NCBI GenBank assembly: GCA_025499705.1
Contig: JAFMVE010000042.1
Span: 1 to 53,032, forward strand
Reading direction: 5' to 3'
Length of the DNA: 53,032 nt
Origin: Carboxylicivirga caseinilyticus
GTDB taxonomy: Bacteria; Bacteroidota; Bacteroidia; Bacteroidales; Marinilabiliaceae
Shown here: piece after piece, positions 34,049-43,151 of the stretch
Layout of the letters: the number at the start of each line of letters is the position of its first letter
Numbering within the stretch: the first letter of the stretch is position 1
Position numbers and translations under genes: made by a program
Notes under the pieces: generated by a model
Told to the model about the DNA's origin: nothing
What the model saw: only the letters and a program-made list of their open reading frames with translations
Databases searched by the model: none

Positions 34049-36322
34049 ATGAGAAAACTACTTACAGCTGCTTTTTGCCTTGTTTTAGTTATAAATGCGG
34101 TAATAGCACAAACGAACAATCCAGTAGCGAATTCAGAGGCTATTGTTACTTCTGGTACGATGCGGTTTACAGTATTAACACCAGAAATGATACGTATTGA
34201 GCAAAGCGATTCTCTGGAATTTGAAGACCGGGCATCGTTTGTCGTCGTAAACCGTAATTTACCAGTGCCTAATTATAGTACAAGGACTGAAGACGGGTGC
34301 TTGTATATTTTAACAGATAAGCTGGAGCTCAGGTATAATATAGGTTCGGACCCTATGGAGAATGATCCTTGTGCTCCAAATTTGCAAATTACCTTTGATG
34401 TAGATGGGGCATCAGAAACATGGTTTCCTACAAAAGTGGACCCATACAACCTGAAAGGGACTTGCCGTACTTTAGATGGCGTTAAAGGTGATGGTCGTAA
34501 GAGGCTTGAGGATGGGCTTATTTCGCGCTCTGGCTGGGCCGTAATTGATGAGCAAAAAGCACGGAATGATGGTAGTTTTAGCCTAATGTTTGATGGAAGT
34601 GATACTGTCGATTGGGTGGCTCAACGAGTTGACCCTAATTCGATGGATATGTACTTTATGGGCTATGGGCATGATTATAAAAAGGCACTTTACGATTTTA
34701 CACTTATAGCAGGTAAAATACCATTGCCTCCGCAATATGTTTTTGGTTATTGGTATTCAAAATATCAGCGTTATTCAGAGCAAGATTTTAGGGACATTGT
34801 AGGTGATATTCAAAGCAATGATATCCCAATGGATGTACTGGTCGTTGATATGGATTGGCATATGGATGGTTACAACAACCGCACCGATCAAACTCAATGG
34901 ACCGGCTGGACCTGGAATAATGAATTATTTCCCGATCCTCAGGGCTTCATTGATTGGATACATAGCCAAAACCTGAAAACAACACTTAATCTTCACCCTG
35001 CTGATGGGATTGGTATTTATGAGGATAATTTTACACAGCTAGCGAGTGATTTGGGTGTTTCTGCCAGTGAAACAATACCTTGGAATATTGAGAATAAAGA
35101 CTTTTATAAAGCATTTTTTAAGAATATTTTGCGCCCGCATGAAAACATGGGGGTTGACTTTTGGTGGCTGGACTGGCAACAATGGATGCTTGCCCCCAAT
35201 GAACCTAAACTTGGGAATACCTTTTGGTTGAACCATGTTTTCTTCAATGATATGAAATTTCAAGGAAATGATAGGCCATTGATATTTCACCGTTGGGGAG
35301 GATTAGGCAACCATCGATATCAAATAGGTTTTTCTGGTGATGCCTATAGTACATTCCCAACCTTAGCATTTCAACCTTATTTCACCTCTACTGCCAGTAA
35401 CGTGTGTTATGGATACTGGAGCCATGATATTGGTGGGCATGTGCAACCTGATGATAATAACCCTGAACTATACTTGCGATGGATTCAATACGGGGTGTTT
35501 TCTCCAATTTTACGAACACATTCGACCAATGCCGATAATATTGAACGACGCATATGGATGTATGATAACTTCCTGGCAATGCGCGATGCCATTGAGCTTC
35601 GTTATGCTTTAATACCATATATCTACACCTATGCACGATATGCCTATGATACTGGTGTTTCACTTTGCAGGCCTATGTATTATGACTATCCAGAAGCAGA
35701 AGAGGCCTATACTTTTGAAGGGGAATACATGTTTGGCAATGACATTCTTGCGGCTCCTATTTGTAAATCAAATAATGGCGAGCCAACAGTTGATCAAACC
35801 ATCTGGTTGCCTGAAGGGAAGTGGTTTGAAGTAGCTACAGGCGAGCTGTTAGAAGGAAATCAAGTTGTTACACGTGCATTTACAGCGGAACAGATTCCAT
35901 ATTATTATCGTGAAGGTGCGGTTATACCGCTTTATCCTGCAATAAGGCATTTAAATGACAGGCCTGATACAATTATTGTACAATTTGCCCCGGGGGTAAC
36001 AGGCGAATGTTCATTATACGAAGACGAGAATAACAATAATAACTATGAGACAGGAAGCTTTACCAATACGCTTATAACACAAGCTACAGTAGAGGGCATT
36101 AGTACATATACTGTAAATGCACGAACCGGTTCATTTACTGGAATGCCTGATACACGTTCGTTCCAATTTGAAATGCTAGATAAGAATGAACCCGCAAGTG
36201 TAAAGGTAAATGGTAATTCTGCAGCGTACACCTACGATCAGGATAATCGAAAAATTATTATAAATGTTGATGATGTGTCATATAGTTCATTGCCATTAAG
36301 CATTGTTGTGGCCAATAACTAA
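34049..36322 (+). CDS. GH31 alpha-glucosidase-family enzyme 2
   Basis: This 757-residue protein has a signal peptide ending VIAQ. It has the GH31 layout, but its catalytic motif differs from enzyme 1: nucleophile D375 lies in FWWLDWQQW and the acid/base is D431 in GFSGDAYSTF. YWYSKYQRYSEQDF and VDMDWH mark the barrel, and the distal domain ends LPLSIVVANN without a T9SS tail or lipobox. The LDWQQ type of GH31 differs in specificity from the TDMGEP type, so the two enzymes probably handle different bonds, such as branch alpha-1,3 or alpha-1,2 glucosyl units of dextran against the main alpha-1,6 chain. That division is inference. Confidence 0.85.
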   Translation: MRKLLTAAFCLVLVINAVIAQTNNPVANSEAIVTSGTMRFTVLTPEMIRIEQSDSLEFEDRASFVVVNRNLPVPNYSTRTEDGCLYILTDKLELRYNIGSDPMENDPCAPNLQITFDVDGASETWFPTKVDPYNLKGTCRTLDGVKGDGRKRLEDGLISRSGWAVIDEQKARNDGSFSLMFDGSDTVDWVAQRVDPNSMDMYFMGYGHDYKKALYDFTLIAGKIPLPPQYVFGYWYSKYQRYSEQDFRDIVGDIQSNDIPMDVLVVDMDWHMDGYNNRTDQTQWTGWTWNNELFPDPQGFIDWIHSQNLKTTLNLHPADGIGIYEDNFTQLASDLGVSASETIPWNIENKDFYKAFFKNILRPHENMGVDFWWLDWQQWMLAPNEPKLGNTFWLNHVFFNDMKFQGNDRPLIFHRWGGLGNHRYQIGFSGDAYSTFPTLAFQPYFTSTASNVCYGYWSHDIGGHVQPDDNNPELYLRWIQYGVFSPILRTHSTNADNIERRIWMYDNFLAMRDAIELRYALIPYIYTYARYAYDTGVSLCRPMYYDYPEAEEAYTFEGEYMFGNDILAAPICKSNNGEPTVDQTIWLPEGKWFEVATGELLEGNQVVTRAFTAEQIPYYYREGAVIPLYPAIRHLNDRPDTIIVQFAPGVTGECSLYEDENNNNNYETGSFTNTLITQATVEGISTYTVNARTGSFTGMPDTRSFQFEMLDKNEPASVKVNGNSAAYTYDQDNRKIIINVDDVSYSSLPLSIVVANN

Positions 36323-36355
36323 TTAAGCAGAAGTGAATTTTAAAACAATCCATGA

Positions 36356-36385
36356 GCAACTTGGCGCAATTAGCAGCCAAGTTGC
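36356..36385 (+). terminator. Perfect 10-bp hairpin after GH31 gene 2
   Basis: GCAACTTGGC at 36356-36365 and GCCAAGTTGC at 36376-36385 pair perfectly around a 10-base loop. No immediate T-run is present. It is another of the intercistronic stems of this locus. Confidence 0.6.
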
Positions 36386-36438
36386 AAATGGTAATTTTCC
36401 CTCCAGAATAAGGGGTAAATGAAATAAAATTTAAACAG

Positions 36439-37779
36439 ATGAAGCGAATTATATTATTTCTATTGGCGATTTATGCATTTTCAACCTTGCAGGCTAAGGA
36501 TTGGGCTATTATTGGAGATGCATTAGAAAATGATACCACCTATTTAGGCCAGGATCCATCAAATTCCAATGTGTATAAATATGTGGGAGAAATTACAACA
36601 GGTGAATTTAAACTTTGGGATGGGACAGATAACTATATTCCTGTTTGCGGCATGAATGACCCAATGGGGCAGGAAATAGGTATGGAAGCCCAGGCAATTG
36701 AAGGGCAAACCAGTTTTGGACTTAAGTATGTTAAGGATGCCCAGATGTATGTTATTACTCTAGTTGATGGAGCCAGCCCTACCATAAAAGTTGAATTGGC
36801 TGATGTATTTGAGCATGTGTATCTAATTGGAGGGCCTGTAAGTACCACAGGCAGCAATTGGCAACTTAGTGATGCAAGGGAATTAAAGCGTGATGCTGAT
36901 AACCAGTTTATCTTTTATTACCGTGGTTTTTTAATCTATAATAATTCAGGAGATGAGCCGGGTGCTTTTAAATTTCTTTCATCAAATAGTAACTGGGAAA
37001 CTTCATTTCATCCGGTTGGCCCTGCTAACGTACTTTTAAGCCAAGCTTCAACAATGCGCGTTAATGGAGATGATACCAAGTGGGAATTGCCGGCTGATGG
37101 AAGTGAAAACGGGTATTATACCATTAAGCTTAATACGCTTGAACAAACCATTGAAGTATTAGAGTTCACTCCATCAAATGTTGCATATCCTGAGAAAGTA
37201 TATCTTACTGGCGATGCAATGCCATGTGGCTGGGTGAATGATAATCCTGAAGTAATGATAACTACTAATATTATAGAAGGAAAATACATGTGGAGTGGAA
37301 ACGTTGTTCCCGGACAATTCAAATTTTTAAAAGTGAAAAATTATTGGGGAAGTTGTTATGTGTCAACAATTGAAGATCAGTTAATTGAGAATGGGGGATC
37401 ATATACTGTCATATACGAAGGTTGGGGTGAAACATCTGTGAACGATTTTAAGTTTGTATTCTCCGAATCAAAAGAATGTACTATTTCTTTGGATTTATCT
37501 ACTATGAGTTTAGAGGTTAGAGAAGGGATTGTGAATAGTATAGTTAATGTTGACAATCAAGAAGAAAAATATTTCATTACAGGATTAAATGGAATTTTAA
37601 AAGCGGGTAGTCATGATCCAACACCTATGGAACTTTCAGTATACGATTTACTTGGGCACGAGATATATAAGAATAATTTTGTGTCCAAAACCCAAGTTAC
37701 AGTCAGTAAAGGCTTCTACATTGTAGTTCTAAGCGACCAGAAAAATCAAGTTTGTAAAACAGTTAAGTATGTTTACTAG
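36439..37779 (+). CDS. T9SS-tailed SusF-like binding protein C (three modules)
   Basis: This 446-residue protein has a short signal peptide ending LQAK. Three beta-modules follow, near 20-125, 126-250 and 250-365; the latter two open VYLIGGPVS and VYLTGDAMPCGWV. A T9SS-like tail (about 375-446) includes MELSVYDLLGHEIYKNN and KGFYIVVLSDQKN. The modules are more diverged than those of proteins A and B. It lies directly ahead of the GH27-like gene, continuing the pattern of a binding protein before each enzyme. The role as a secreted alpha-glucan-binding accessory is inferred from module type and context. Confidence 0.7.
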   Translation: MKRIILFLLAIYAFSTLQAKDWAIIGDALENDTTYLGQDPSNSNVYKYVGEITTGEFKLWDGTDNYIPVCGMNDPMGQEIGMEAQAIEGQTSFGLKYVKDAQMYVITLVDGASPTIKVELADVFEHVYLIGGPVSTTGSNWQLSDARELKRDADNQFIFYYRGFLIYNNSGDEPGAFKFLSSNSNWETSFHPVGPANVLLSQASTMRVNGDDTKWELPADGSENGYYTIKLNTLEQTIEVLEFTPSNVAYPEKVYLTGDAMPCGWVNDNPEVMITTNIIEGKYMWSGNVVPGQFKFLKVKNYWGSCYVSTIEDQLIENGGSYTVIYEGWGETSVNDFKFVFSESKECTISLDLSTMSLEVREGIVNSIVNVDNQEEKYFITGLNGILKAGSHDPTPMELSVYDLLGHEIYKNNFVSKTQVTVSKGFYIVVLSDQKNQVCKTVKYVY

Positions 37780-37883
37780 GATTTACTGGACTTCATAATC
37801 AAAATCCAAAAAAATGTATAGGTATTGGTTCAGAATATGTGAAATGAGAATTGTATTTGGAGCTATTTTTATTATAAAATTCA

Positions 37884-37910
37884 AAAGCAAGGGAGTAATA
37901 CCCTTGCTTT
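37884..37910 (+). terminator. Perfect 10-bp hairpin with GCAAGGG core (copy 2)
   Basis: AAAGCAAGGG at 37884-37893 and CCCTTGCTTT at 37901-37910 pair perfectly around a 7-base loop, ending 15 bases before the GH27-like start codon. The core and loop length match the hairpin at 33731. Its closeness to the next ATG suggests attenuation or processing rather than simple termination. Confidence 0.68.
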
Positions 37911-37925
37911 AAGAAAAATATTTTT

Positions 37926-39878
37926 ATGAAAAGAAGTAAAGTTTTAGGGTTACTCTTAGGTGTGATTATTGGGATTAATACATATTCACAAAGGCAAAAA
38001 GCTCCTATGTATATTAGCGCCTATGCATATTTGTATATTGAAAATAATAACCAGAATACAACTATTCCAATGCCTGAGAATATGTGGCAAAACAATATTG
38101 ATTATATGTCGGAAAATCTTGCGCCACTTGGTTTTGATATGATTTGTACTGATGGCTGGGGTGAAGATATAAGAAATAGTGATGGTTTTAGGATAAAGCA
38201 TCATTCAAGTTGGGAAAATGAATTCTCAAATTGGGCTAATTATGCAGAACAAAAAGGCGTTAAATTGGGCTTGTATGAGAATCCTCTTTGGATTAATGAA
38301 TATATAAGTGCAACATCAGGCCTTTACAATCCCAATGAGAATGCCATGTGGTTTAACTGGCTGCAGGTAGGTAATGTAGGTGCAGAGGATTATTTAAAAA
38401 GGTATATTGAGTATTATGCATCCTTTGGCGTTGATTTCCTCAGGGTTGATTTTTTATCATGGTACGAAGATGGAATAGACAAATTAGAATCTTTAACGGC
38501 AGAGCATGGAAGGGATGCGGCAGATTATCAAACAGCACTTTCATGGCTAAACAAGTATTGTGATGCCAATGATATTCAATTGAGCTTGGTGATGCCTCAT
38601 TTATATAATGATGGGGCTAATGAAAGGGCATATGCGCCAGGAAGTATGATAAGGGTGAATGAAGATGCCTGTGATGGTGGTTGGTACAGGTTTAGCGAGA
38701 TTGAAAGAGGGGAGGTACACCCTATCTGGAGCAAGTATCACAATGCCTTTGATGGCTTGGTGTATTGGTCTCGTTTTTCTGGTTTTGATGATTCGCAAAA
38801 ACAAATGATTCTGGATGGTGATTTTATATGGTTATCTTCTTTTGATAATGATGAGGAGAAGAAGTCTGTACTATCATTAAACCTTATGGCTGGTGGTGCT
38901 ATTGCTCTTACTGAGTATGATATAAATGATTTTCAGAAAAGTATTCATCTACTTCAAAATCGTGAAATATTTGAACTAAATAATGATGGTTTTGTGGGAA
39001 AACCATTGTCCAATGATCCAACTAATATACAAAGTCAGGTTTGGCATGGGCGGATGTCTGATGGTGATTATGTACTTGCCCTTTTTAACAGAGAAAATAC
39101 TGCACAGGCCAGAAGTTTTAGTTTTTCATCGCTTGAAGGGAACCCTGCAAGTTTATATACCCGCGACTTATGGGAACGTGAAAACATAGGCTTAAAATCT
39201 TCTATAAACATTAGTTTGGCAGCCCATGCCTGCAAAGTTTATAGGTTGAGTACTGAAGAAAGTGAGTTGGGTAACCTTGGCTCAATAGAACCTGTGCAAA
39301 TGATTCAGAATAGCCAAATGTATATTGGTGGAAGTTTTAATAGTTGGACTCCAGGTACACTTCAGATGGAAGATGTTGATGGAGTTTGGACGGTCTCTGG
39401 ACTTTCATTGGAAGCAGGTAATTATGAAATGAAATTTGTAAATACTTCAGATTGGAGTGGTGATGATTGGGGTAATTCTACTGGCTTGTCTGGTTCAGTA
39501 ACGCTTTCAACAGGCGGTTTGCCTAACCTTTCTTTCTCACTTTCAGAATCCGGTTTGTATGATATTTACTTCAATGATATGCAAATGGAATATAATATTA
39601 TACCACAAAAGGCTACTTCATTATGGAAGAATCAAATTAAACAAATAAAACTAAGCCCGAACCCGGCAACTGAAATTTTAAATATTAGTGGAGTAGAAGG
39701 AATTATAAAAGTTTCAATTTATAGTTTACAAGGAAAGAAAGTCTTAGAAAAAAGTGGATTTGCAGAAGCGGGTTCTTTTTGTTTGAATATTTCGGATGTG
39801 CTTACTGGAGCCTATGTTGCTATAGTAAATGATGAGCAGCAGAATTTTTATTGTGATAAAGTAGTGATTGTAGAATAG
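37926..39878 (+). CDS. GH27-like enzyme with SusF-type module and T9SS tail (candidate isomalto-dextranase)
   Basis: This 650-residue protein has a signal peptide ending TYSQ. The barrel (about 28-330) has clan GH-D features: CTDGWGED, nucleophile candidate D175 in FLRVDFLSW, and R243 with D247 (R-x3-D, as in alpha-galactosidase A) in RVNEDACDGGW. An anti-parallel beta-domain follows. A SusF-like module then opens MYIGGSFNSWTPG (about 467-565), and the end is a T9SS tail (KLSPNPATEILNISG, SIYSLQGKKVLEKSG). GH27 contains alpha-galactosidases and also isomalto-dextranase. The setting among GH66 and GH31 dextran enzymes favours the latter. An alpha-galactosidase or another clan GH-D activity remains possible. 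Confidence 0.68.
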   Translation: MKRSKVLGLLLGVIIGINTYSQRQKAPMYISAYAYLYIENNNQNTTIPMPENMWQNNIDYMSENLAPLGFDMICTDGWGEDIRNSDGFRIKHHSSWENEFSNWANYAEQKGVKLGLYENPLWINEYISATSGLYNPNENAMWFNWLQVGNVGAEDYLKRYIEYYASFGVDFLRVDFLSWYEDGIDKLESLTAEHGRDAADYQTALSWLNKYCDANDIQLSLVMPHLYNDGANERAYAPGSMIRVNEDACDGGWYRFSEIERGEVHPIWSKYHNAFDGLVYWSRFSGFDDSQKQMILDGDFIWLSSFDNDEEKKSVLSLNLMAGGAIALTEYDINDFQKSIHLLQNREIFELNNDGFVGKPLSNDPTNIQSQVWHGRMSDGDYVLALFNRENTAQARSFSFSSLEGNPASLYTRDLWERENIGLKSSINISLAAHACKVYRLSTEESELGNLGSIEPVQMIQNSQMYIGGSFNSWTPGTLQMEDVDGVWTVSGLSLEAGNYEMKFVNTSDWSGDDWGNSTGLSGSVTLSTGGLPNLSFSLSESGLYDIYFNDMQMEYNIIPQKATSLWKNQIKQIKLSPNPATEILNISGVEGIIKVSIYSLQGKKVLEKSGFAEAGSFCLNISDVLTGAYVAIVNDEQQNFYCDKVVIVE

Positions 39879-39905
39879 GGTAATTACTAAATAAAAGTAT
39901 TAAAT

Positions 39906-42554
39906 ATGAAGAGGTTAATAGTGTTGATTTGTGTGGGTATCGCAGTTTGGGGTTGTCAAAATAATCAAAATATACTTTACGAGAACAGTAAGTTTTCTGT
40001 TTTGAATGATGGAGTGATTCAGGGTAATTACAGAGCAACTGTTATTTCTCCAGTTCATATTAGTTCCAACTATCAAAGTTTGGTTCATGAAGATTATTCT
40101 AGGTTAATAACTTTTAAATTCAGTATTAATGAAAAGGATAATGAAAAAGAAAGTGGTACTGATCATTGGATAATAGTTGGCGATGAACATGAATCACCTG
40201 TTATAAAATTTGGTGGTACTAATACTCCAGTACCTGCTGATCCAGGGACAAAATTACCACCAAATTACGAATATACTTTCAAACTAGATATGAGGGAAGT
40301 ATTCAGTCAGTTTGAAGAGAAAGGGTATTATGAAGTATATGATGGCAGCCGTGTGGCTAAAGACGATTTCAAGGCAGTTTATCTTGCTGGGGGCGCTGCT
40401 CCTTTATCCTGGGATTTCTCAAATCTTGATGAAAATGGCTTGGCTTTAAAGGATGATGATGGAGATGGTATATATGAATTACAAGTTATTCTAAATCCTT
40501 TTGATGAAAATAGTTTACAAGAAAAAACATGGGAAGCTAGTATTGATGTTTCTGATAAAACTGTTTATCATTCAGAACAGCCAATTGTAGATGCTCTTTT
40601 TAATATGTCATTGGAAGAGGCTAAGTTAAATATAGAAGCCGATAGTACTTTACGGACAGGTGCTAAATGGGGTGGTGTATGGACTAGGGATGTAAATTAC
40701 AGTACACTTTTGGCTTTTGCTTACCATGAGCCTGAAGTGGCAAAAAACAGCCTTCGTAAAAAGGTGAAAAGAGGCCGTATTATCCAGGACACGGGCTCGG
40801 GTGGAGCATGGCCTGTATCTTCCGACCGAACTACATGGGCATTGGGTGCTTGGGAAATTTTTAAGGTAACAGGAGATCGGGAGTGGCTAAAAGAGGCATA
40901 TGCTGTTATTAAGAGTTCCCTTGATGATGATTACATGACATTGCGAAATTCAGAAACAGGCATGTATTGTGGAGAGTCTTCGTTTTTAGATTGGCGTGAG
41001 CAAACCTATCCCAAATGGATGGAGAATATGGATATCTATGTTTCGGAGAACCTGGGCACCAATGCAGTGCATTATAGGGCGCATAAGATATTGGTTGAGA
41101 TGGCCAAGTTGTTGGAAGAGCCATATGAGGTTTATGAACAGAGGGCTGAAGCAATTAAAGCAGGCGTGAACAAGTACCTTTGGATGCAGGATAAAGGTTA
41201 CTATGGGCAATATTTATACGGCCGTTCATCACAAGTGTTGTCGCCTCGATTCGAAGCTTTGGGAGAAGCACTGGCTATCTTATTTGATGTGGCTGACGAG
41301 CGACAGGCTAAATCAATTATCTCTAAATCCCCGGTTACAGCATATGGTACAACTTGCATTTATCCTCAAATACCTGGTATTCCACCATACCATAACAATG
41401 GCATATGGCCTTTCGTGCAGTCGTATTGGAATTTAGCAGCCGCAAAAGTTGGTAATGAAGAGGCTTTGTTACATGGCTTGGCATCTATTTATAGGGCAGG
41501 TGGTTTATTTCTGACCAACTACGAAAACTTTGTGGCTGAAAACGGCGATTATGTAGGCACCGAAATTAATTCACACCGCATGTTGTGGAGTATGGCTGGT
41601 AACCTGGCTATGGTTCATCGTGTATTTATTGGGATGGATTTTGCTGTTGATGGCGTTTACTTTAATCCGGTGATTCCTAAAGTATATGGGGGAGTGAGAA
41701 CCTTATCTAATTTTAAATACAGAGATGCAATCTTAAATATTAAGGTTGAAGGTTATGGAAATAAGATAGAATCTTTCATGCTGGATAATGAAAAGCGAGC
41801 TTTGGCATTTATACCATCAACATTAAAAGGAGAACATTCTATTGTTATTAAAATGGCCAATAATCCATTTGAGAAAGCCGGGACTCATCTGGTTGAAAAT
41901 CGTTTTTCTACCTCAAATCCACATGTAAAGCTAAGTGAAACGTCGATTAATTGGGAACCAGTTGAAGGTGCCGAAAAATACAATGTGTATAAAAATGGCG
42001 AGTTGTTAAAAACTGGTGACTTTTTGAGTATGCAAATTGCTGTCGATCATTTTGCTGAATATGCAGTAACTGCCATCAATGGTTATGGTGATGAATCATT
42101 TAGTAGTGAGCCCGTTAAAGTGATACCTGTTGAAACCATTCTTGAAATAGAACAGTTTTATCCAAAATCATCCTTGCCTTATACCAATTATACGGGTCAG
42201 GGTTTTATTAAAATCAGTACTAATGAAAATGTTGATCTTAATTTAAAGGTTAGTGTTGAGGAGGATGGCGAATATATCATTGATTGTCGTTATGCGAATG
42301 GAACAGGCCCCTGGAACACTGATAATAATTGTTGTATCCGAAGCCTTTACGTAAATAATGATTACGAAGGAGTGTTGGTAATGCCTCAAAGAGGAAAAGG
42401 TGAGTGGTCAGATTGGGGATATTCAAATGCAGTTAAAGTACATTTATTAAAGGGTAATATCAACTTGAAAATTGTACTTGAAGTATGGAATACTAATATG
42501 GATGAAGAAATAAATGAAGCTTTAATAGATTTCATAAGAATAATTAAGGTATGA
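39906..42554 (+). CDS. (Alpha/alpha)6-barrel glycosidase lipoprotein with CBM35/CBM6-like C-terminus
   Basis: This 882-residue lipoprotein (lipobox WGC, Cys17) starts with a beta-rich region (to about 190) holding a degraded SusF-like stretch (VYLAGGAAPLSWDF). A six-hairpin helical barrel (about 215-600) contains WGGVWTRDVNYS, GGAWPVSSDRTTWALGAWEI, SSFLDWREQ and NNGIWPFVQSYW. It resembles the MGH1-like/GH63-like and glucodextranase-type (alpha/alpha)6 enzymes. A fibronectin-III-like segment (about 650-710) and a CBM35/CBM6-like end (about 745-882) follow. It probably attacks glucan ends at the cell surface, but I cannot assign a GH family by eye. It closes the dextran operon, followed by a terminator at 42589. 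Confidence 0.65.
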   Translation: MKRLIVLICVGIAVWGCQNNQNILYENSKFSVLNDGVIQGNYRATVISPVHISSNYQSLVHEDYSRLITFKFSINEKDNEKESGTDHWIIVGDEHESPVIKFGGTNTPVPADPGTKLPPNYEYTFKLDMREVFSQFEEKGYYEVYDGSRVAKDDFKAVYLAGGAAPLSWDFSNLDENGLALKDDDGDGIYELQVILNPFDENSLQEKTWEASIDVSDKTVYHSEQPIVDALFNMSLEEAKLNIEADSTLRTGAKWGGVWTRDVNYSTLLAFAYHEPEVAKNSLRKKVKRGRIIQDTGSGGAWPVSSDRTTWALGAWEIFKVTGDREWLKEAYAVIKSSLDDDYMTLRNSETGMYCGESSFLDWREQTYPKWMENMDIYVSENLGTNAVHYRAHKILVEMAKLLEEPYEVYEQRAEAIKAGVNKYLWMQDKGYYGQYLYGRSSQVLSPRFEALGEALAILFDVADERQAKSIISKSPVTAYGTTCIYPQIPGIPPYHNNGIWPFVQSYWNLAAAKVGNEEALLHGLASIYRAGGLFLTNYENFVAENGDYVGTEINSHRMLWSMAGNLAMVHRVFIGMDFAVDGVYFNPVIPKVYGGVRTLSNFKYRDAILNIKVEGYGNKIESFMLDNEKRALAFIPSTLKGEHSIVIKMANNPFEKAGTHLVENRFSTSNPHVKLSETSINWEPVEGAEKYNVYKNGELLKTGDFLSMQIAVDHFAEYAVTAINGYGDESFSSEPVKVIPVETILEIEQFYPKSSLPYTNYTGQGFIKISTNENVDLNLKVSVEEDGEYIIDCRYANGTGPWNTDNNCCIRSLYVNNDYEGVLVMPQRGKGEWSDWGYSNAVKVHLLKGNINLKIVLEVWNTNMDEEINEALIDFIRIIKV

Positions 42555-42588
42555 GATAAACGCAAGTAGTATTACTACATTTTTTTTT

Positions 42589-42623
42589 AAGCGGTTGAAT
42601 TCATGAACTTGATTCAACCGTTT
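42589..42623 (+). terminator. Terminator at the end of the dextran locus
   Basis: AAGCGGTTGAAT at 42589-42600 pairs with ATTCAACCGTTT at 42612-42623 (one G-U wobble) around an 11-base loop. Four T residues end the stem and eight precede it, so it may work in both directions. A second small stem, GTAGT/ACTAC at 42566-42578 followed by T-rich sequence, lies just upstream. Confidence 0.75.
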
Positions 42624-42967
42624 TAATAGATTCTTATATGCCAATCCTTTATATTAAAATTGAAAACACTTAAATCATCTCATAAAATCCAGGTTTTATT
42701 TTTCTAATAATTCATCAAATCCATATATCTAAATTCATGATTTGGTATGGTTTTAATTTTCTGACTATTTATGATTTTATATCTATTCTCTGAATGTTCA
42801 TTGAATTCAATATGAGATAAGTGTTAAATATATTAAATGGTCAAGTGAAAATGTTTACCCGCATTTACATTTCATCAATATAAATCTTCAAAAAGCAAGT
42901 GAATTTGAAGCATGAGTATATAGAATGTGATCAATAGGATTAGGTTTGTTCTAATGAAAACAATTTT

Positions 42968-43045
42968 TCAGTTGAGGTGCTCAGCATCCCAACTGAGTTA
43001 TATTAGATTTCTTTCAACTAGAGTGCTGAGCACTTCGGTTGAAAG
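42968..43045. repeat. Pair of long palindromes with TGCTSAGCA core
   Basis: Palindrome 1 (42968-42996, centre 42982) has outer arms TCAGTTG and CAACTGA and core TGCTCAGCA. Palindrome 2 (43011-43045, centre 43028) has outer arms CTTTCAAC and GTTGAAAG and core AGTGCTGAGCACT. Each pairs along nearly its whole length with one mismatch and one or two G-U wobbles. The shared core and near-identical layout suggest two copies of one REP-like element. They lie between the dextran terminator and the antitoxin promoter. Confidence 0.65.
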
Positions 43046-43151
43046 AGCTGATGAAATTCAAGTAATTCTAAAAAGCAAATTTTTGGTTTAGAACCACAGG
43101 CCTCCAACTGATATAATGTACCTAATAAATGTCATTTTGTAATATAGTGGT

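Noticed and set aside
18969-42554. Reading the second locus as a starch (Sus) operon
   Set aside because: SusR, SusC, SusD and SusE-like proteins would allow it, but no GH13 or GH97 enzyme is present and GH66 is a dextran-specific family. Dextran fits better.
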